From contig NZ_CP023737.1 in the NCBI RefSeq assembly GCF_002752655.1, forward strand, positions 4,116,001 through 4,180,000: DNA of 64,000 nucleotides. Direction: 5' to 3'. This document shows positions 55,470 through 64,000 of the stretch, one piece after another. Numbering within the stretch: position 1 is the first letter of the stretch; each line of letters starts with the position of its first letter. The notes below the pieces were generated by a model that saw only the letters and a program-made list of their open reading frames with translations, did no database searches and was not told the DNA's origin. The DNA comes from Methylosinus trichosporium OB3b (lineage in GTDB: Bacteria > Pseudomonadota > Alphaproteobacteria > Rhizobiales > Beijerinckiaceae). The position numbers and the translations under genes are program-made.

Positions 55470-56711
55470 ATGACGGCGACCGCGCTTTTCAACACTTCGG
55501 TCATGGGAATGGCCGCGCAGGCGAGCGCGCTCGGCGCGGTCTCGCAGAATATCGCAAACTCGGGCACTGTCGGCTACAAGGACGCCACGACGCAATTCTC
55601 CACGGTGCTCTCGAGCGTTCAGAACGGCAGCGATCCTGCGGGCGGCGTCACTGCGCAAACGGGCGTGGCGGTCACCGCGCAAGGCAACACGCAACAGACA
55701 TCCTCGACGACCGACCTCGCGATTCAGGGCTCCGGCTTCTTCGTGGTGAGCGACTCCAGCGGCAACACGCTGCTCACGCGCGCAGGTTCGTTCGAGCCCG
55801 ATTCGGAAGGCCGCCTCGTGAACAAGGCCGGCTATTATCTGATGGGCTATAGCGCGGACGACGCCAACTCGCCGAGCGATATCGCCGGTCTGCAGACGGT
55901 TCATGTCGCCATCGGCAGCCTCATCGCGACGCCCTCGACCGAAGGATCGCTCACGGCCAATCTTCAACAGGGCGCGGACGTCGTCGATTCGAGCGCGCTG
56001 CCGTCCACAAATGACGCGTCGGCGACCTACACGTCGAAGACATCGGTGACCGCCTACGATAATTACGGCAATTCGGTCAAGCTGGATGTCTACTTTTCCA
56101 AGACGGCTGACAATGAATGGGAAATGGCGGTCTATGATTCGTCGAAGGCGGACTCCAGCAGCGGCGGATTTCCGTATAGCGAAGGGCCGCTCACGACGCA
56201 GTCGCTCAGCTTCGACTCGAACGGCGCCCTCACCAGCGGTAGCCCGACGACCATCGACGTTCCCAATGGACAGACGCTCACCCTCGATCTCTCCGGCATG
56301 ACTCAGCTCGGATCGTCCTTCTCGGTCTCCGATCCGACGATCAACGGAAACGCCGCTCAGGCTGTCGCGAGCGTCAACGTCGACTCGGATGGAACGCTCA
56401 ATTACGTGCTTACCGGAGGGCAGACGGTCCCCGCGTACAAGATTCCACTCGCCAATGTGTCGAGCCCATCGGGTCTGCAGTCGGTTTCCGGAAACGCGTT
56501 CGCCACCAACGCGAGCTCCGGCACCGCTTATGTCGGACTTCCCGGCACCGGATCCTTCGGCGACATTCAATCGAAGAGCCTCGAAAGCTCGACCGTCGAT
56601 CTCGCCACTCAGCTCTCCAACATGATCGTCGCTCAACGCTCCTACACGGCCAACAGCCAAGTGTTCCAGGTGGCGTCGGAAGTCATGCAGGTCCTGAACA
56701 ATCTGAAGTGA
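55470..56711 (+). CDS. flgE: Flagellar hook protein FlgE
   Basis: Structural protein of the flagellar hook. 413 residues from ATG 55470. N-terminal rod/hook signature FNTSVMGMAAQASALGAVSQ followed by NIANSGTVGYK; middle domain with DLAIQGSGFFVVSDSSGN; C-terminal coiled-coil LATQLSNMIVAQRSYTANSQ and EVMQVLNNLK. Ser/Thr-rich as normal for secreted axial proteins. First gene of a plus-strand flagellar operon that continues beyond the window. Confidence 0.95.
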   Translation: MTATALFNTSVMGMAAQASALGAVSQNIANSGTVGYKDATTQFSTVLSSVQNGSDPAGGVTAQTGVAVTAQGNTQQTSSTTDLAIQGSGFFVVSDSSGNTLLTRAGSFEPDSEGRLVNKAGYYLMGYSADDANSPSDIAGLQTVHVAIGSLIATPSTEGSLTANLQQGADVVDSSALPSTNDASATYTSKTSVTAYDNYGNSVKLDVYFSKTADNEWEMAVYDSSKADSSSGGFPYSEGPLTTQSLSFDSNGALTSGSPTTIDVPNGQTLTLDLSGMTQLGSSFSVSDPTINGNAAQAVASVNVDSDGTLNYVLTGGQTVPAYKIPLANVSSPSGLQSVSGNAFATNASSGTAYVGLPGTGSFGDIQSKSLESSTVDLATQLSNMIVAQRSYTANSQVFQVASEVMQVLNNLK

Positions 56712-56731
56712 CCCAATGACGAGAGAGCACG

Positions 56732-58219
56732 ATGTCTCTGTCTAACGCGGGCGCGATCGCCAACCAGTCACTCGGCGCCATCTCTTCGCAGATCAGCCTC
56801 GTCTCTCGCAACATCGCCGGCGCCAGCACGACCGGCTATGCGGCGAAGACGTCGTTGCTCTCGACCAATGCGTCGGGCGGGGTCGACGTTAATGGCGTCG
56901 CCCGCGCGACGAGCCTCGCTCTCTTCCAGAATGCTCTGCAGGCGACCTCCGGGCAGGCCGCCTCTTCCGCGCTTTCCAGCGGCCTCGATCAGCTCGATCA
57001 GCTGTACGGACTGTCGACCAGCACTGCGACCGACACCTCGTCGAGCCGGTCGCCTGCGGCGCTCGTGGCCGCCTTGTCGAGCGCTCTACAGAGCTACAGC
57101 GCTTCACCCTCCGATCTCACGACGGCGCAATCCGTGCTCACCGCCGCTCAGTCGCTGGCGCAATCGCTGAACGACGGCAGCACCGCAGTCCAGAACATGC
57201 GCGCCCAAGCCGACGGCGACATCGCCACGGCGGTCGACGACATCAATTCGCTGCTCGGCCAGTTCCAGAAAGCCAACGCCGCGATCGTTTCCGGAACGCA
57301 GACCGGTCGAGACGTGAGCGCGCTCGAGGATCAGCGTGACGAGCTCCTGAATAAGCTGTCCGCCGACATTGGCGTTCGCACCATCACCCGCGCCAACAAC
57401 GACATGGTGATCTATACGGACAGCGGCGCCACTCTATTCGAGACGACCGCGCGCAATGTCAGCTTCACAGCGACGGCGGGCTATTCCGCGTCGACGGTCG
57501 GCTCGTCCGTTTATGTCGATGGCGTGCCTGTGACCGGCGCCGATGCGGCGATGCCGATTCAATCCGGCAAGCTCCAGGGACTCACCCAGCTGCGCGACGT
57601 CGTCGCTCCGCAGTTCCAAAATCAACTGGATGAATTGGCGCGTGGTCTCATCGTCTCCTTTGCGGAGACTGATCAGACCGGCGGCGGCGCCAGTGCGCCC
57701 GGACTTTTCACCTATTCCGACGCGACGGATGTTCCTTCTGTAGGAATCATTCCCGGTCTCGCCGGTCAGATCACGGTCAATGCGAACGCGGACCCCACCA
57801 AGGGCGGCAGTCTCGATAGATTGCGCGACGGCGGCATCTCCGATCCCGGGAACTCCGCCTTCGACTATAACGCAACCGGAGACGCCGGTTACACTGATCG
57901 CATCAACCAACTTATCACCGCGCTGTCCACGCCCCAGGATTTCGATACGACGGCGGGCGTTGGAACCAACCAATCGGTCGCCGACTATGCGTCGTCCTCG
58001 ATCGGCTGGCTAGAGGCGCAACGACAGCAGGCGTCCAGCTCCGCGAGCTATCAAGAAACTCTGGTCAGTCAGACCTCGCAAGCGCTCTCCAATGCGACCG
58101 GAGTCAATCTCGACGACCAGATGTCGCAAATGCTCGATCTCGAGAACGCATATTCGGCGTCGGCCAAGCTCCTCGCCGCCGTCGACGCAATGTATAAGGC
58201 GCTGTTTCAGGCGCTGTGA
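56732..58219 (+). CDS. flgK: Flagellar hook-associated protein 1 FlgK
   Basis: Hook-filament junction protein. 495 residues. N-terminus LGAISSQISLVSRNIAGAST with TGYAAKTSLL, central QFQKANAAIVSGTQTGRDVS and ALEDQRDELLNKLSADIGV, C-terminal QTSQALSNATGVNLDDQMSQ and MLDLENAYSASAKLLAAVD. Starts 20 bases after flgE. Fast-evolving middle domain as usual. Confidence 0.93.
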   Translation: MSLSNAGAIANQSLGAISSQISLVSRNIAGASTTGYAAKTSLLSTNASGGVDVNGVARATSLALFQNALQATSGQAASSALSSGLDQLDQLYGLSTSTATDTSSSRSPAALVAALSSALQSYSASPSDLTTAQSVLTAAQSLAQSLNDGSTAVQNMRAQADGDIATAVDDINSLLGQFQKANAAIVSGTQTGRDVSALEDQRDELLNKLSADIGVRTITRANNDMVIYTDSGATLFETTARNVSFTATAGYSASTVGSSVYVDGVPVTGADAAMPIQSGKLQGLTQLRDVVAPQFQNQLDELARGLIVSFAETDQTGGGASAPGLFTYSDATDVPSVGIIPGLAGQITVNANADPTKGGSLDRLRDGGISDPGNSAFDYNATGDAGYTDRINQLITALSTPQDFDTTAGVGTNQSVADYASSSIGWLEAQRQQASSSASYQETLVSQTSQALSNATGVNLDDQMSQMLDLENAYSASAKLLAAVDAMYKALFQAL

Positions 58220-58234
58220 CAAAGGGACGCTATC

Positions 58235-59284
58235 ATGGTCTCCATCACATCGACCGCCTCGCTCGCCAATGCGCTGCGGAAAACGATCGTCGACACCCAG
58301 AACCAGATGTCGAAGGCGCAAGTGGAGGTATCGACCGGCCGCGTCGCGGATCTCGGTCTGGCGCTTGGCGGCGGGACGGCGCAGGACGTCTCGCTCGGCG
58401 TCCGCTCCGCCGATCTCTCTTCGATCACCAATAGCAATGCGGTGATCGCTGCGCGTCTCTCGACGACCGACACGAGCTTGGAGACGATCGCGACAACGGC
58501 CCAGAATTTCCTCGAGACTTTGGTCGGCGCGCAGTCCGGCGCCGGCAGCGACGCCCAGGCGATCCAGGACAATGCGGTCTCCGGCCTCAAATCGCTCATC
58601 GGCGCGCTCGACACCAGCATCGGCGGCGTCTATCTCTTCGGAGGCGTCTCGACGTCGACGTCCCCGATCGCCGATTATTTCTCCGATCCTCCGTCGGCAT
58701 CGAAAGACGCGCTCGATCAGGCATTCGTCTCCGCCTTCGGCGTGACGCAATCGGACGACGCCGTCGGATCCATCACGCAGTCGCAGATGCAGTCGTATCT
58801 CGAGGGCGGTTTCAGCGATCTCTTCTCGGCGAGCGGCTGGACCACTTCCTGGTCGAGCGCCTCGGATCGCGCGACGAGCAATCGCATCTCCCTTTCGCAA
58901 ATTGCCGATACCTCGGTCAGCGCCAATGATTCCGCCTTTCGAGGAATTGCCGCGGCCTATGCGATGGTCGCCGATAGCGGCGTCACAAAGCTCGGCTCAG
59001 ACGCCTATAATGAGGTGTTGCGCACGGCGACGACGACCCTCAGCAGCGCGATCGGCGACTTGACGCGTCTTAGAGCCTCTGTCGGCGTCATGCAGACGAA
59101 CGTCTCTAACGCCAATGATTCCTTGACCGCGCAACAGAATGCGCTGGCGTCGCAGATCGGCGCGCTGGAGAACGTCGATCCCTATGAGGCGTCGACGCGC
59201 CTCAACAATCTCACGACCCAGCTCGAAACCTCGTACACGCTGACGGGAAAAATTCAGCAGCTGACGCTCACCAAATATATCTGA
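58235..59284 (+). CDS. flgL: Flagellar hook-associated protein FlgL
   Basis: Second hook-filament junction protein, flagellin-like at both ends. 349 residues. N-terminal VSITSTASLANALRKTIVDT and QNQMSKAQVEVSTGRVADLG; C-terminal helices SVGVMQTNVSNANDSLTAQQ and TRLNNLTTQLETSYTLTGKI. Starts 15 bases after flgK. The low-similarity middle contains a GVYLFGGVSTSTSPI segment typical of FlgL. Confidence 0.9.
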   Translation: MVSITSTASLANALRKTIVDTQNQMSKAQVEVSTGRVADLGLALGGGTAQDVSLGVRSADLSSITNSNAVIAARLSTTDTSLETIATTAQNFLETLVGAQSGAGSDAQAIQDNAVSGLKSLIGALDTSIGGVYLFGGVSTSTSPIADYFSDPPSASKDALDQAFVSAFGVTQSDDAVGSITQSQMQSYLEGGFSDLFSASGWTTSWSSASDRATSNRISLSQIADTSVSANDSAFRGIAAAYAMVADSGVTKLGSDAYNEVLRTATTTLSSAIGDLTRLRASVGVMQTNVSNANDSLTAQQNALASQIGALENVDPYEASTRLNNLTTQLETSYTLTGKIQQLTLTKYI

Positions 59285-59310
59285 TCACCGGCCGAATCAG
59301 AGACGACCGC

Positions 59311-59658
59311 ATGTATCGACATCTTTACGCGCAAACCGCTCAGGACTCGTCGGCTGTCGCTCGAGGCCGCGAGCGCGACGTGCTGGAACGCGCGATCCGC
59401 CTGCTCGCGGTCGCGAAGGTGAAAGGCCCGCGCAGCCGAGAGTCGTTCGAGGCGACCGACAATCTGCGACGGTTGTGGTTGTTGTTCGTCGATGATCTCT
59501 CGAGCGACGGCAATGCGCTCCCGGAGGCGCTGCGCGCGTCGCTGATCTCGATCGGCTTATGGGTTATGAGAGAGGTCGACGCCATCGATTCGGGGAAGTG
59601 CGACAATTTCGATGGGCTCATCGAGATCAATCAGATGATCGCGGACGGCTTGGCTTGA
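59311..59658 (+). CDS. flaF: Flagellar biosynthesis regulator FlaF
   Basis: Small protein needed for flagellin synthesis and secretion in alphaproteobacteria. 115 residues. The family is recognised by RERDVLERAIRLLAVAK, ATDNLRRLWLLFVDDLSSDG and LRASLISIGLWVMREVDAI. Paired with flbT, its usual neighbour, eight bases downstream. No flagellin gene is in the window. Confidence 0.93.
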   Translation: MYRHLYAQTAQDSSAVARGRERDVLERAIRLLAVAKVKGPRSRESFEATDNLRRLWLLFVDDLSSDGNALPEALRASLISIGLWVMREVDAIDSGKCDNFDGLIEINQMIADGLA

Positions 59659-59665
59659 GGGCGCG

Positions 59666-60076
59666 ATGAACATTTCTTTAAGGCGAGGCGAGAAGCTGTA
59701 TCTCAACGGAGCGGTCATCCGTGCGGACAGGAAGGTCTGCATCGAGCTCTTGAACGACGTGACGTTCCTCTTGGAGAATCACGTCATGCAGGCGCAGGAG
59801 GCGACCACTCCGCTGCGCCAGCTCTATTTCGTGATTCAGCTGATGCTGATGGCGCCGAACGATACGGCCAACGCCATGGAAATGTGCCGCAGCATGCTCG
59901 CTTCGCTGAACCTCGCCTTCGTGGAGCCCCGCATTCTTTCGGGGCTGACGCTGGTGGCGCGGCACATCGAAGCAAAGAAGCTTTTCGATGCGCTCAAGAC
60001 GATTCGTGCGCTGTTTGCGTTGGAGCAGGAAATCTTGAACGCCGCTTCCGTCCGTGGCGACGACAAGGCGGCCTGA
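59666..60076 (+). CDS. flbT: Flagellin mRNA regulator FlbT
   Basis: Post-transcriptional regulator that binds the flagellin mRNA 5' end in Caulobacter and relatives. 136 residues starting MNISLRRGEKLYLNGAVIRA; then VTFLLENHVMQAQEATTPLR and YFVIQLMLMAP are characteristic. C-terminal helix IEAKKLFDALKTIRALFALE. Together with FlaF it balances flagellin output. Confidence 0.95.
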   Translation: MNISLRRGEKLYLNGAVIRADRKVCIELLNDVTFLLENHVMQAQEATTPLRQLYFVIQLMLMAPNDTANAMEMCRSMLASLNLAFVEPRILSGLTLVARHIEAKKLFDALKTIRALFALEQEILNAASVRGDDKAA

Positions 60077-60090
60077 AGGAGAACATCACC

Positions 60091-60495
60091 GTGCAAGTGA
60101 CATCCACGACCTCGGTCGCGTCGACGACCTCCACCTCGAGCTCTTCGACGAGCTCCTCGAGCACAACGCTCGGTTACGATCAGTTTCTGACGCTGCTGGT
60201 TACAGAAATGCAGAACCAGGATCCCACCAATCCGGTCGATTCGACGCAGACCGTATCGCAACTCGCCTCCTTTTCGGCCGTCGAGCAGCAAGTCAAGACG
60301 AATGACACGTTGACGTCGATGCTCGCATCGCAGTCGCTCACACAAGCGCAGTCCTTCATCGGGAAGACAGTCACCTCGGCGGACGGCTCGGTGAGTGGCG
60401 TCGTCGCTTCAGTCACCATCGGCTCCAGCAGTCAAACTGCGACGCTCACCGATGGAAGCACGATCGATCTCACCACCGGAATCACAGTGAGCTGA
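60091..60495 (+). CDS. flgD: Flagellar hook cap protein FlgD, short form
   Basis: Scaffold for hook assembly. 134 residues from GTG 60091, with AAGGAG nine bases before it. The Ser/Thr-rich leader is followed by the family core YDQFLTLLVTEMQNQDPTNP and QLASFSAVEQQVKTNDTL. It ends in a small beta domain (SADGSVSGVVASVTIG) and lacks the larger C-terminal domain of enterobacterial FlgD, as is normal in Rhizobiales. Overlaps fliQ by one base. Confidence 0.92.
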   Translation: MQVTSTTSVASTTSTSSSSTSSSSTTLGYDQFLTLLVTEMQNQDPTNPVDSTQTVSQLASFSAVEQQVKTNDTLTSMLASQSLTQAQSFIGKTVTSADGSVSGVVASVTIGSSSQTATLTDGSTIDLTTGITVS

Positions 60496-60761
60496 TGAAC
60501 GAAGCAGACGCACTCGAGATCATGCAACGAGCCATCTTCACCGTGCTCGTCGTCTCTGGTCCCGTCGTCGGCGCTGCGATGCTCGTCGGCGTGGTGATCG
60601 CGCTCTTGCAGGCGCTCACGCAGGTGCAAGAGATGACCTTGACCTTCGTGCCGAAGATCATCGCGATCTTCGTCGCTCTCGGATTGTCGGCTCCGTTCAT
60701 CGGATCGCAGATCTCCGCCTTCACCGACTACGCCTACGCCAAGATCGAAAAGGGCTTTTGA
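60495..60761 (+). CDS. fliQ: Flagellar export apparatus protein FliQ
   Basis: Part of the FliP-FliQ-FliR export gate in the basal body. 88 residues with two hydrophobic helices: TVLVVSGPVVGAAMLVGVVI and FVPKIIAIFVALGLSAPFIG. LLQALTQVQEMTLTFVPKI is diagnostic. Starts with overlap to flgD. Confidence 0.95.
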   Translation: MNEADALEIMQRAIFTVLVVSGPVVGAAMLVGVVIALLQALTQVQEMTLTFVPKIIAIFVALGLSAPFIGSQISAFTDYAYAKIEKGF

Positions 60762-60822
60762 GCCCGTCATTCGCGTTCGTTCGCTCCGCGTCTCCCACTA
60801 AACCGCAAGCAGGACCGAAGAT

Positions 60823-62907
60823 ATGAGCGACGCGGCCGTAGCGGGCGCCGTGCCCGAGAGGCATGTCAAGGACGTCGGCTTCGCGCTGGCCATCGTTTTC
60901 ATTCTCTGCGTCTTCTTTCTTCCGATTCCGCCGTTTCTGATCGACATCGGGCTCGCTTTCTCGATCGCGCTGTCCGTGCTCATCCTGATGGTCTCCCTCT
61001 GGATTCAGAAGCCGCTCGAGTTTTCCGCCTTTCCGACGATCCTCCTCGTTGCGACGATTCTGCGCTTGTCGCTCAACATTGCGACCACGAGGCTCATTCT
61101 CGGGCACGGCGCCGAAGGCACGCATGCGGCCGGCCATATCATCGCCGGCTTCGCCAAGCTGGTGATGAGCGGCGACTTCGTGATCGGCCTGACTGTGTTC
61201 GCGATTCTGGTCACGGTCAATTTTCTCGTCATCACCAAGGGCGCGACCCGCATCGCCGAAGTCGGCGCGAGATTTACTCTCGACGCTATTCCCGGCAAGC
61301 AGATGGCCATCGATGCGGACCTTTCCGCCGGCTTGATCGACGAGAAACAGGCGCAGTTGCGCCGTCGAGAGCTCGAGGAGGAGAGCGCGTTCTTCGGCTC
61401 GATGGATGGCGCGTCGAAATTCGTACGCGGCGACGCGATCGCCGGGCTCGTCATTCTGTCGGTCAATATCTTCGGTGGCATCGTCATCGGCGTGACGCGT
61501 CACGGCATGCCCTTGTCGAACGCCGCGGATGTGTTCACCAAGCTGTCGGTCGGCGAAGGCCTCGTCTCGCAGATTCCCGCCCTCATCGTGTCGCTGGCCG
61601 CAGGCCTTCTCGTCTCGAAAGGCGGCACGCGCGGCTCGACCGAGCAGAACATCGTTCGCCAGCTCGGCAATTACCCGAAGGCGCTCTATGTCGCATCGTC
61701 GCTGCTGTTCGTCCTCGCATTGATGCCCGGTCTGCCGCTGCTGCCCTTCGCGCTTCTCGGCGGATCGATGGCTTTCATCGCCTACACGACCCCGAAGCAG
61801 GCCGCAAAGCAGCGCGCGCAGGAAGCCGCGAAGCGGGAGGAAGAGGAAAAGCGCGCTCAGGCCGACTCGAAGGATCAGATAAAGGACTATCTGAGGGCGC
61901 CGACGATCGAGCTCTGCCTCGGCAAGCAGCTTGCCGCCAAACTGCTGCTGTCTCAGGACGAGCTCGCGCATCGCGTCGGCAAGATGCGGCGCAACTTCGC
62001 CAAGCAATATGGTTTCGTGATCCCCGAAATTCGGCTCGCCGACGATCTCGCGCTGAAGCCGAAATCCTATCAGATCAAGATCCATGGCACAGTCGCGGTA
62101 ACGCAGGAGCTGCGGCTCGGACAGCATCTCATCATCGTCGGCCAAGGGAGCGCGCCCGATCTTCCTTGCGAGGAGACTGTCGATCCGGCCTTCGGCTTGA
62201 AGGCTGTCTGGATTCCGGACGCTCTGGTCGCAGAGGCGCGCCGCGAAGGTTTCGAGCCGGTCGATCCGATCTCTGTGCTGCTCACGCATCTCTCCGAAGT
62301 GCTGCGCAACAATCTGGCTCAGCTGCTGTCCTATCGCGACGCGCGCATGTTGCTCGATCGGCTGGAGCCGGAGTATCGCAAGCTGATCGATGAGATCGTC
62401 CCAAATCTTATTTCCAATTCCGGCCTGCATTCGGTGTTGAAGCTGCTTCTCGCCGAGCGTGTTTCGGTTCGCAATCTGGAGCTCATTCTGGAGGCCGTCG
62501 CCGAGGTCGTTCCTTATTCGCGCCGTGCGGAGCCGATCGTCGAGCATGTGCGTGCGCGGCTCGGACCGCAGATTTGCGGCGAAGCGTCGATGAATGGCGT
62601 GCTCAGCGTGCTGCGCCTCGGCAGTCGCTGGGACCTGTTCTTTCACGAAAGTCTGCGCCGCGACGCCAAGGGTGAGATCGTCGAGTTCAACGCCGAGCCG
62701 TCGCTGATCGAGCAATTCGGGCAGGAGGCCGCGGCCGCCATTCGCGAGCGCCTCGAGCGCGGGGATGTCTTCGCTGTCGTCACGACGCCAGAGGCGCGTC
62801 CTTATGTGAAGATGATCGTCGGCAGATTGTTCGCGGGATTGCCGGTGCTCTCGCATCTCGAGATTGCTCGCGGCATCGAGATCAAATCGCTCGGCTCGAT
62901 ATCATGA
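60823..62907 (+). CDS. flhA: Flagellar export apparatus protein FlhA
   Basis: Proton-driven export gate component. 694 residues: about eight N-terminal transmembrane segments (residues 20-330), then a large cytoplasmic domain that docks chaperone-substrate complexes. Signatures: [60 protein letters not shown] and [20 protein letters not shown]. Overlaps fliR start by four bases (ATGA). Confidence 0.97.
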   Translation: MSDAAVAGAVPERHVKDVGFALAIVFILCVFFLPIPPFLIDIGLAFSIALSVLILMVSLWIQKPLEFSAFPTILLVATILRLSLNIATTRLILGHGAEGTHAAGHIIAGFAKLVMSGDFVIGLTVFAILVTVNFLVITKGATRIAEVGARFTLDAIPGKQMAIDADLSAGLIDEKQAQLRRRELEEESAFFGSMDGASKFVRGDAIAGLVILSVNIFGGIVIGVTRHGMPLSNAADVFTKLSVGEGLVSQIPALIVSLAAGLLVSKGGTRGSTEQNIVRQLGNYPKALYVASSLLFVLALMPGLPLLPFALLGGSMAFIAYTTPKQAAKQRAQEAAKREEEEKRAQADSKDQIKDYLRAPTIELCLGKQLAAKLLLSQDELAHRVGKMRRNFAKQYGFVIPEIRLADDLALKPKSYQIKIHGTVAVTQELRLGQHLIIVGQGSAPDLPCEETVDPAFGLKAVWIPDALVAEARREGFEPVDPISVLLTHLSEVLRNNLAQLLSYRDARMLLDRLEPEYRKLIDEIVPNLISNSGLHSVLKLLLAERVSVRNLELILEAVAEVVPYSRRAEPIVEHVRARLGPQICGEASMNGVLSVLRLGSRWDLFFHESLRRDAKGEIVEFNAEPSLIEQFGQEAAAAIRERLERGDVFAVVTTPEARPYVKMIVGRLFAGLPVLSHLEIARGIEIKSLGSIS

Positions 62908-63659
62908 CGCTCGGCGTCGAGGCGCTCGCGGCGACCTTGTTCGTCCTGTTTTGTCGTATCGGAGGCTGCATCATGGCGATGCCGGGATTCTCGAGCCCGC
63001 GCATTCCGGTGCAGGCGCGGCTCTATATCGCGATCGCCATCACCATCGCGCTCGCGCCGAGGCTGGTCGAGGTGGTCGCGCCCATCGCGTCCAGCGCCTC
63101 GGCGACGGGTCTCGCCGTCCTGCTGGTCGGCGAGCTGCTGGTCGGCGTGCTTATCGGTTCGCTGGCGCGTCTTTTCTTTTTCGCGCTCGAGACACTGGCG
63201 ACGGCGGGCGTGACGGCGGCGGGGCTCGGCAATGTGCTGGGCGCGCCGATGGAGGAGGCGGAGCCGCTGCCGGCGATGAGCTCGTTCATCATGCTGGGCG
63301 CGACGGCGCTGATCTTTCTGCTCGACCTCCATTGGGAAATGGTCCGAGGCGTATTCTTGTCCTATACCGCGATTCCGATCCGCGACGCTTTCCAGGCTCG
63401 GAACATGCTGTCGGAATATACCAAGGTTCTCACTCAGGCGTTCCTCGTCGCGCTGCGCATCAGCAGTCCGTTGCTGCTGTTCGGGTTGATCGTGAATCTC
63501 GCGTTCGGATTTCTCAATCGCATGACGCCGCAGGTTCCGGTGTTCTTCGTCTCGACACCGCTGCTGATCGGGTTCGGTTGCTATTGGTTCTATCTCATGG
63601 CGGACGATTTTTTCGCCGCCTTCATATCGTCCTTCGGCTCGTGGCTGCTGACGGGATAA
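62904..63659 (+). CDS. fliR: Flagellar export apparatus protein FliR
   Basis: Third member of the export gate. 251 residues with six hydrophobic segments. Signatures are [20 protein letters not shown] and [20 protein letters not shown] near the start, and [20 protein letters not shown] with [20 protein letters not shown] in the second half. Coupled to flhA. Confidence 0.95.
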   Translation: MTLGVEALAATLFVLFCRIGGCIMAMPGFSSPRIPVQARLYIAIAITIALAPRLVEVVAPIASSASATGLAVLLVGELLVGVLIGSLARLFFFALETLATAGVTAAGLGNVLGAPMEEAEPLPAMSSFIMLGATALIFLLDLHWEMVRGVFLSYTAIPIRDAFQARNMLSEYTKVLTQAFLVALRISSPLLLFGLIVNLAFGFLNRMTPQVPVFFVSTPLLIGFGCYWFYLMADDFFAAFISSFGSWLLTG

Positions 63660-63664
63660 GGCGC

Positions 63665-64000
63665 ATGAACTGGAAAAGTCGACGTAGGATTCTCGCGGTG
63701 CACGAGCACCTGCACAAGATCGAGATCGGGCGGCTCTCGAAGCTGGAGCGCGCTGCGCGCGATCTGAAGGAAGAGGAGGCGCGCATCGTCGGCTATCTCG
63801 ACGGCAATCGCGAGATGATCGCTATGTTTCCCGACATCGTGCTCGAACGTCTCAAGTCCAATATCCGGCGGCAGCAGGATATGCTGAAGGAAGTCGAGCG
63901 GCAGACGGATCTGACGCTGGAGCAGGCGAGACGGGTGAAGCAGGCGGAACGCCTCGTCGACAACGCCGAGCAGGCGCGTGAGCAGGCGCTGGAGCTGGAA
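63665..64000 (+). CDS. Flagellar-operon coiled-coil protein, FliJ-like, cut by the window edge
   Basis: Open from ATG 63665 to the right edge, at least 112 residues. It starts MNWKSRRRILAVHEHLHKIE and is strongly charged with coiled-coil heptads (KLERAARDLKEEEARIVGYL, then QQDMLKEVERQTDLTLEQAR). It follows fliR by five bases. The size and coiled-coil nature fit the FliJ-type accessory protein of the export ATPase, but the family is not certain. The 3' end lies outside the window. Confidence 0.7.
   Translation, partial: MNWKSRRRILAVHEHLHKIEIGRLSKLERAARDLKEEEARIVGYLDGNREMIAMFPDIVLERLKSNIRRQQDMLKEVERQTDLTLEQARRVKQAERLVDNAEQAREQALELE

Overview
The window is a GC-rich chromosomal stretch from an alphaproteobacterium, most likely of the order Hyphomicrobiales (Rhizobiales). 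The evidence is gene content and arrangement: the flagellar run flgE-flgK-flgL-flaF-flbT-flgD-fliQ-flhA-fliR, the che operon with cheD and a STAS gene, the nrdR-ribD-ribE-ribH-nusB-thiL block, envC-ctpA, a K+-independent membrane pyrophosphatase, and dispersed intergenic palindromes typical of the group. No marker fixes the genus; a methanotroph/Beijerinckiaceae-type host is a guess. I see no rRNA, tRNA or CRISPR array.

Layout. 0-3.2 kb: edge of a polysaccharide/lipid region (CDP-alcohol transferase, Wza-type export lipoprotein) and a FixJ-type regulator. 3.5-7.8 kb: an exported unknown, then a histidine kinase, its OmpR-type regulator and a DegP/HtrA protease, an envelope-stress-like set with a strong hairpin terminator between the protease and the regulator. 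8-14.3 kb: cupin, CorA, grpE, pepN, aroC. 14.5-18.7 kb: FIST protein, aldo/keto reductase, a histone-deacetylase-fold protein with a Tat-like leader, a small unknown, and a phosphodiester glycosidase-like exported protein. 18.8-26.1 kb: hppA, then thiL, nusB, ribH, ribE, ribD, nrdR, all on the minus strand. 26.3-28.5 kb: PBP1A. 28.8-30.1 kb: a small accessory patch with an unknown ORF and a Phd/YefM-PemK/MazF toxin-antitoxin pair with an operator-like palindrome. 30.4-35.4 kb: dnaN, an exported cupin, a four-TM protein with BON-like and OmpA-like parts, and a secreted phosphoesterase. 35.57-37.2 kb: a complete IS1380-family element with TTAG target duplications. 37.3-41.6 kb: envC-ctpA-ccmC-ccmD-ccmG in a tightly overlapping chain.

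41.7-64 kb is a motility block: a diguanylate cyclase with an intact inhibitory site, two chemoreceptors, a minus-strand che operon (mcp-cheW-STAS-cheY-cheA-cheR-cheB-cheY-cheD-unknown), a PilZ protein, and the plus-strand flagellar hook/export operon running off the right edge. The cyclase and PilZ protein could connect c-di-GMP to motility. cheA carries an apparent one-base frameshift.

Most notable for follow-up: the cheA frameshift, the Tat-like leader on an HDAC-family protein, the mixed-family toxin-antitoxin module with its operator, two repeats whose outermost TAG forms the stop codon of the adjacent gene, shared acidic-aromatic C-termini in four chemotaxis proteins, and the hairpin between degP and the two-component genes. 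I did not find a clearly new defence or biosynthetic system.
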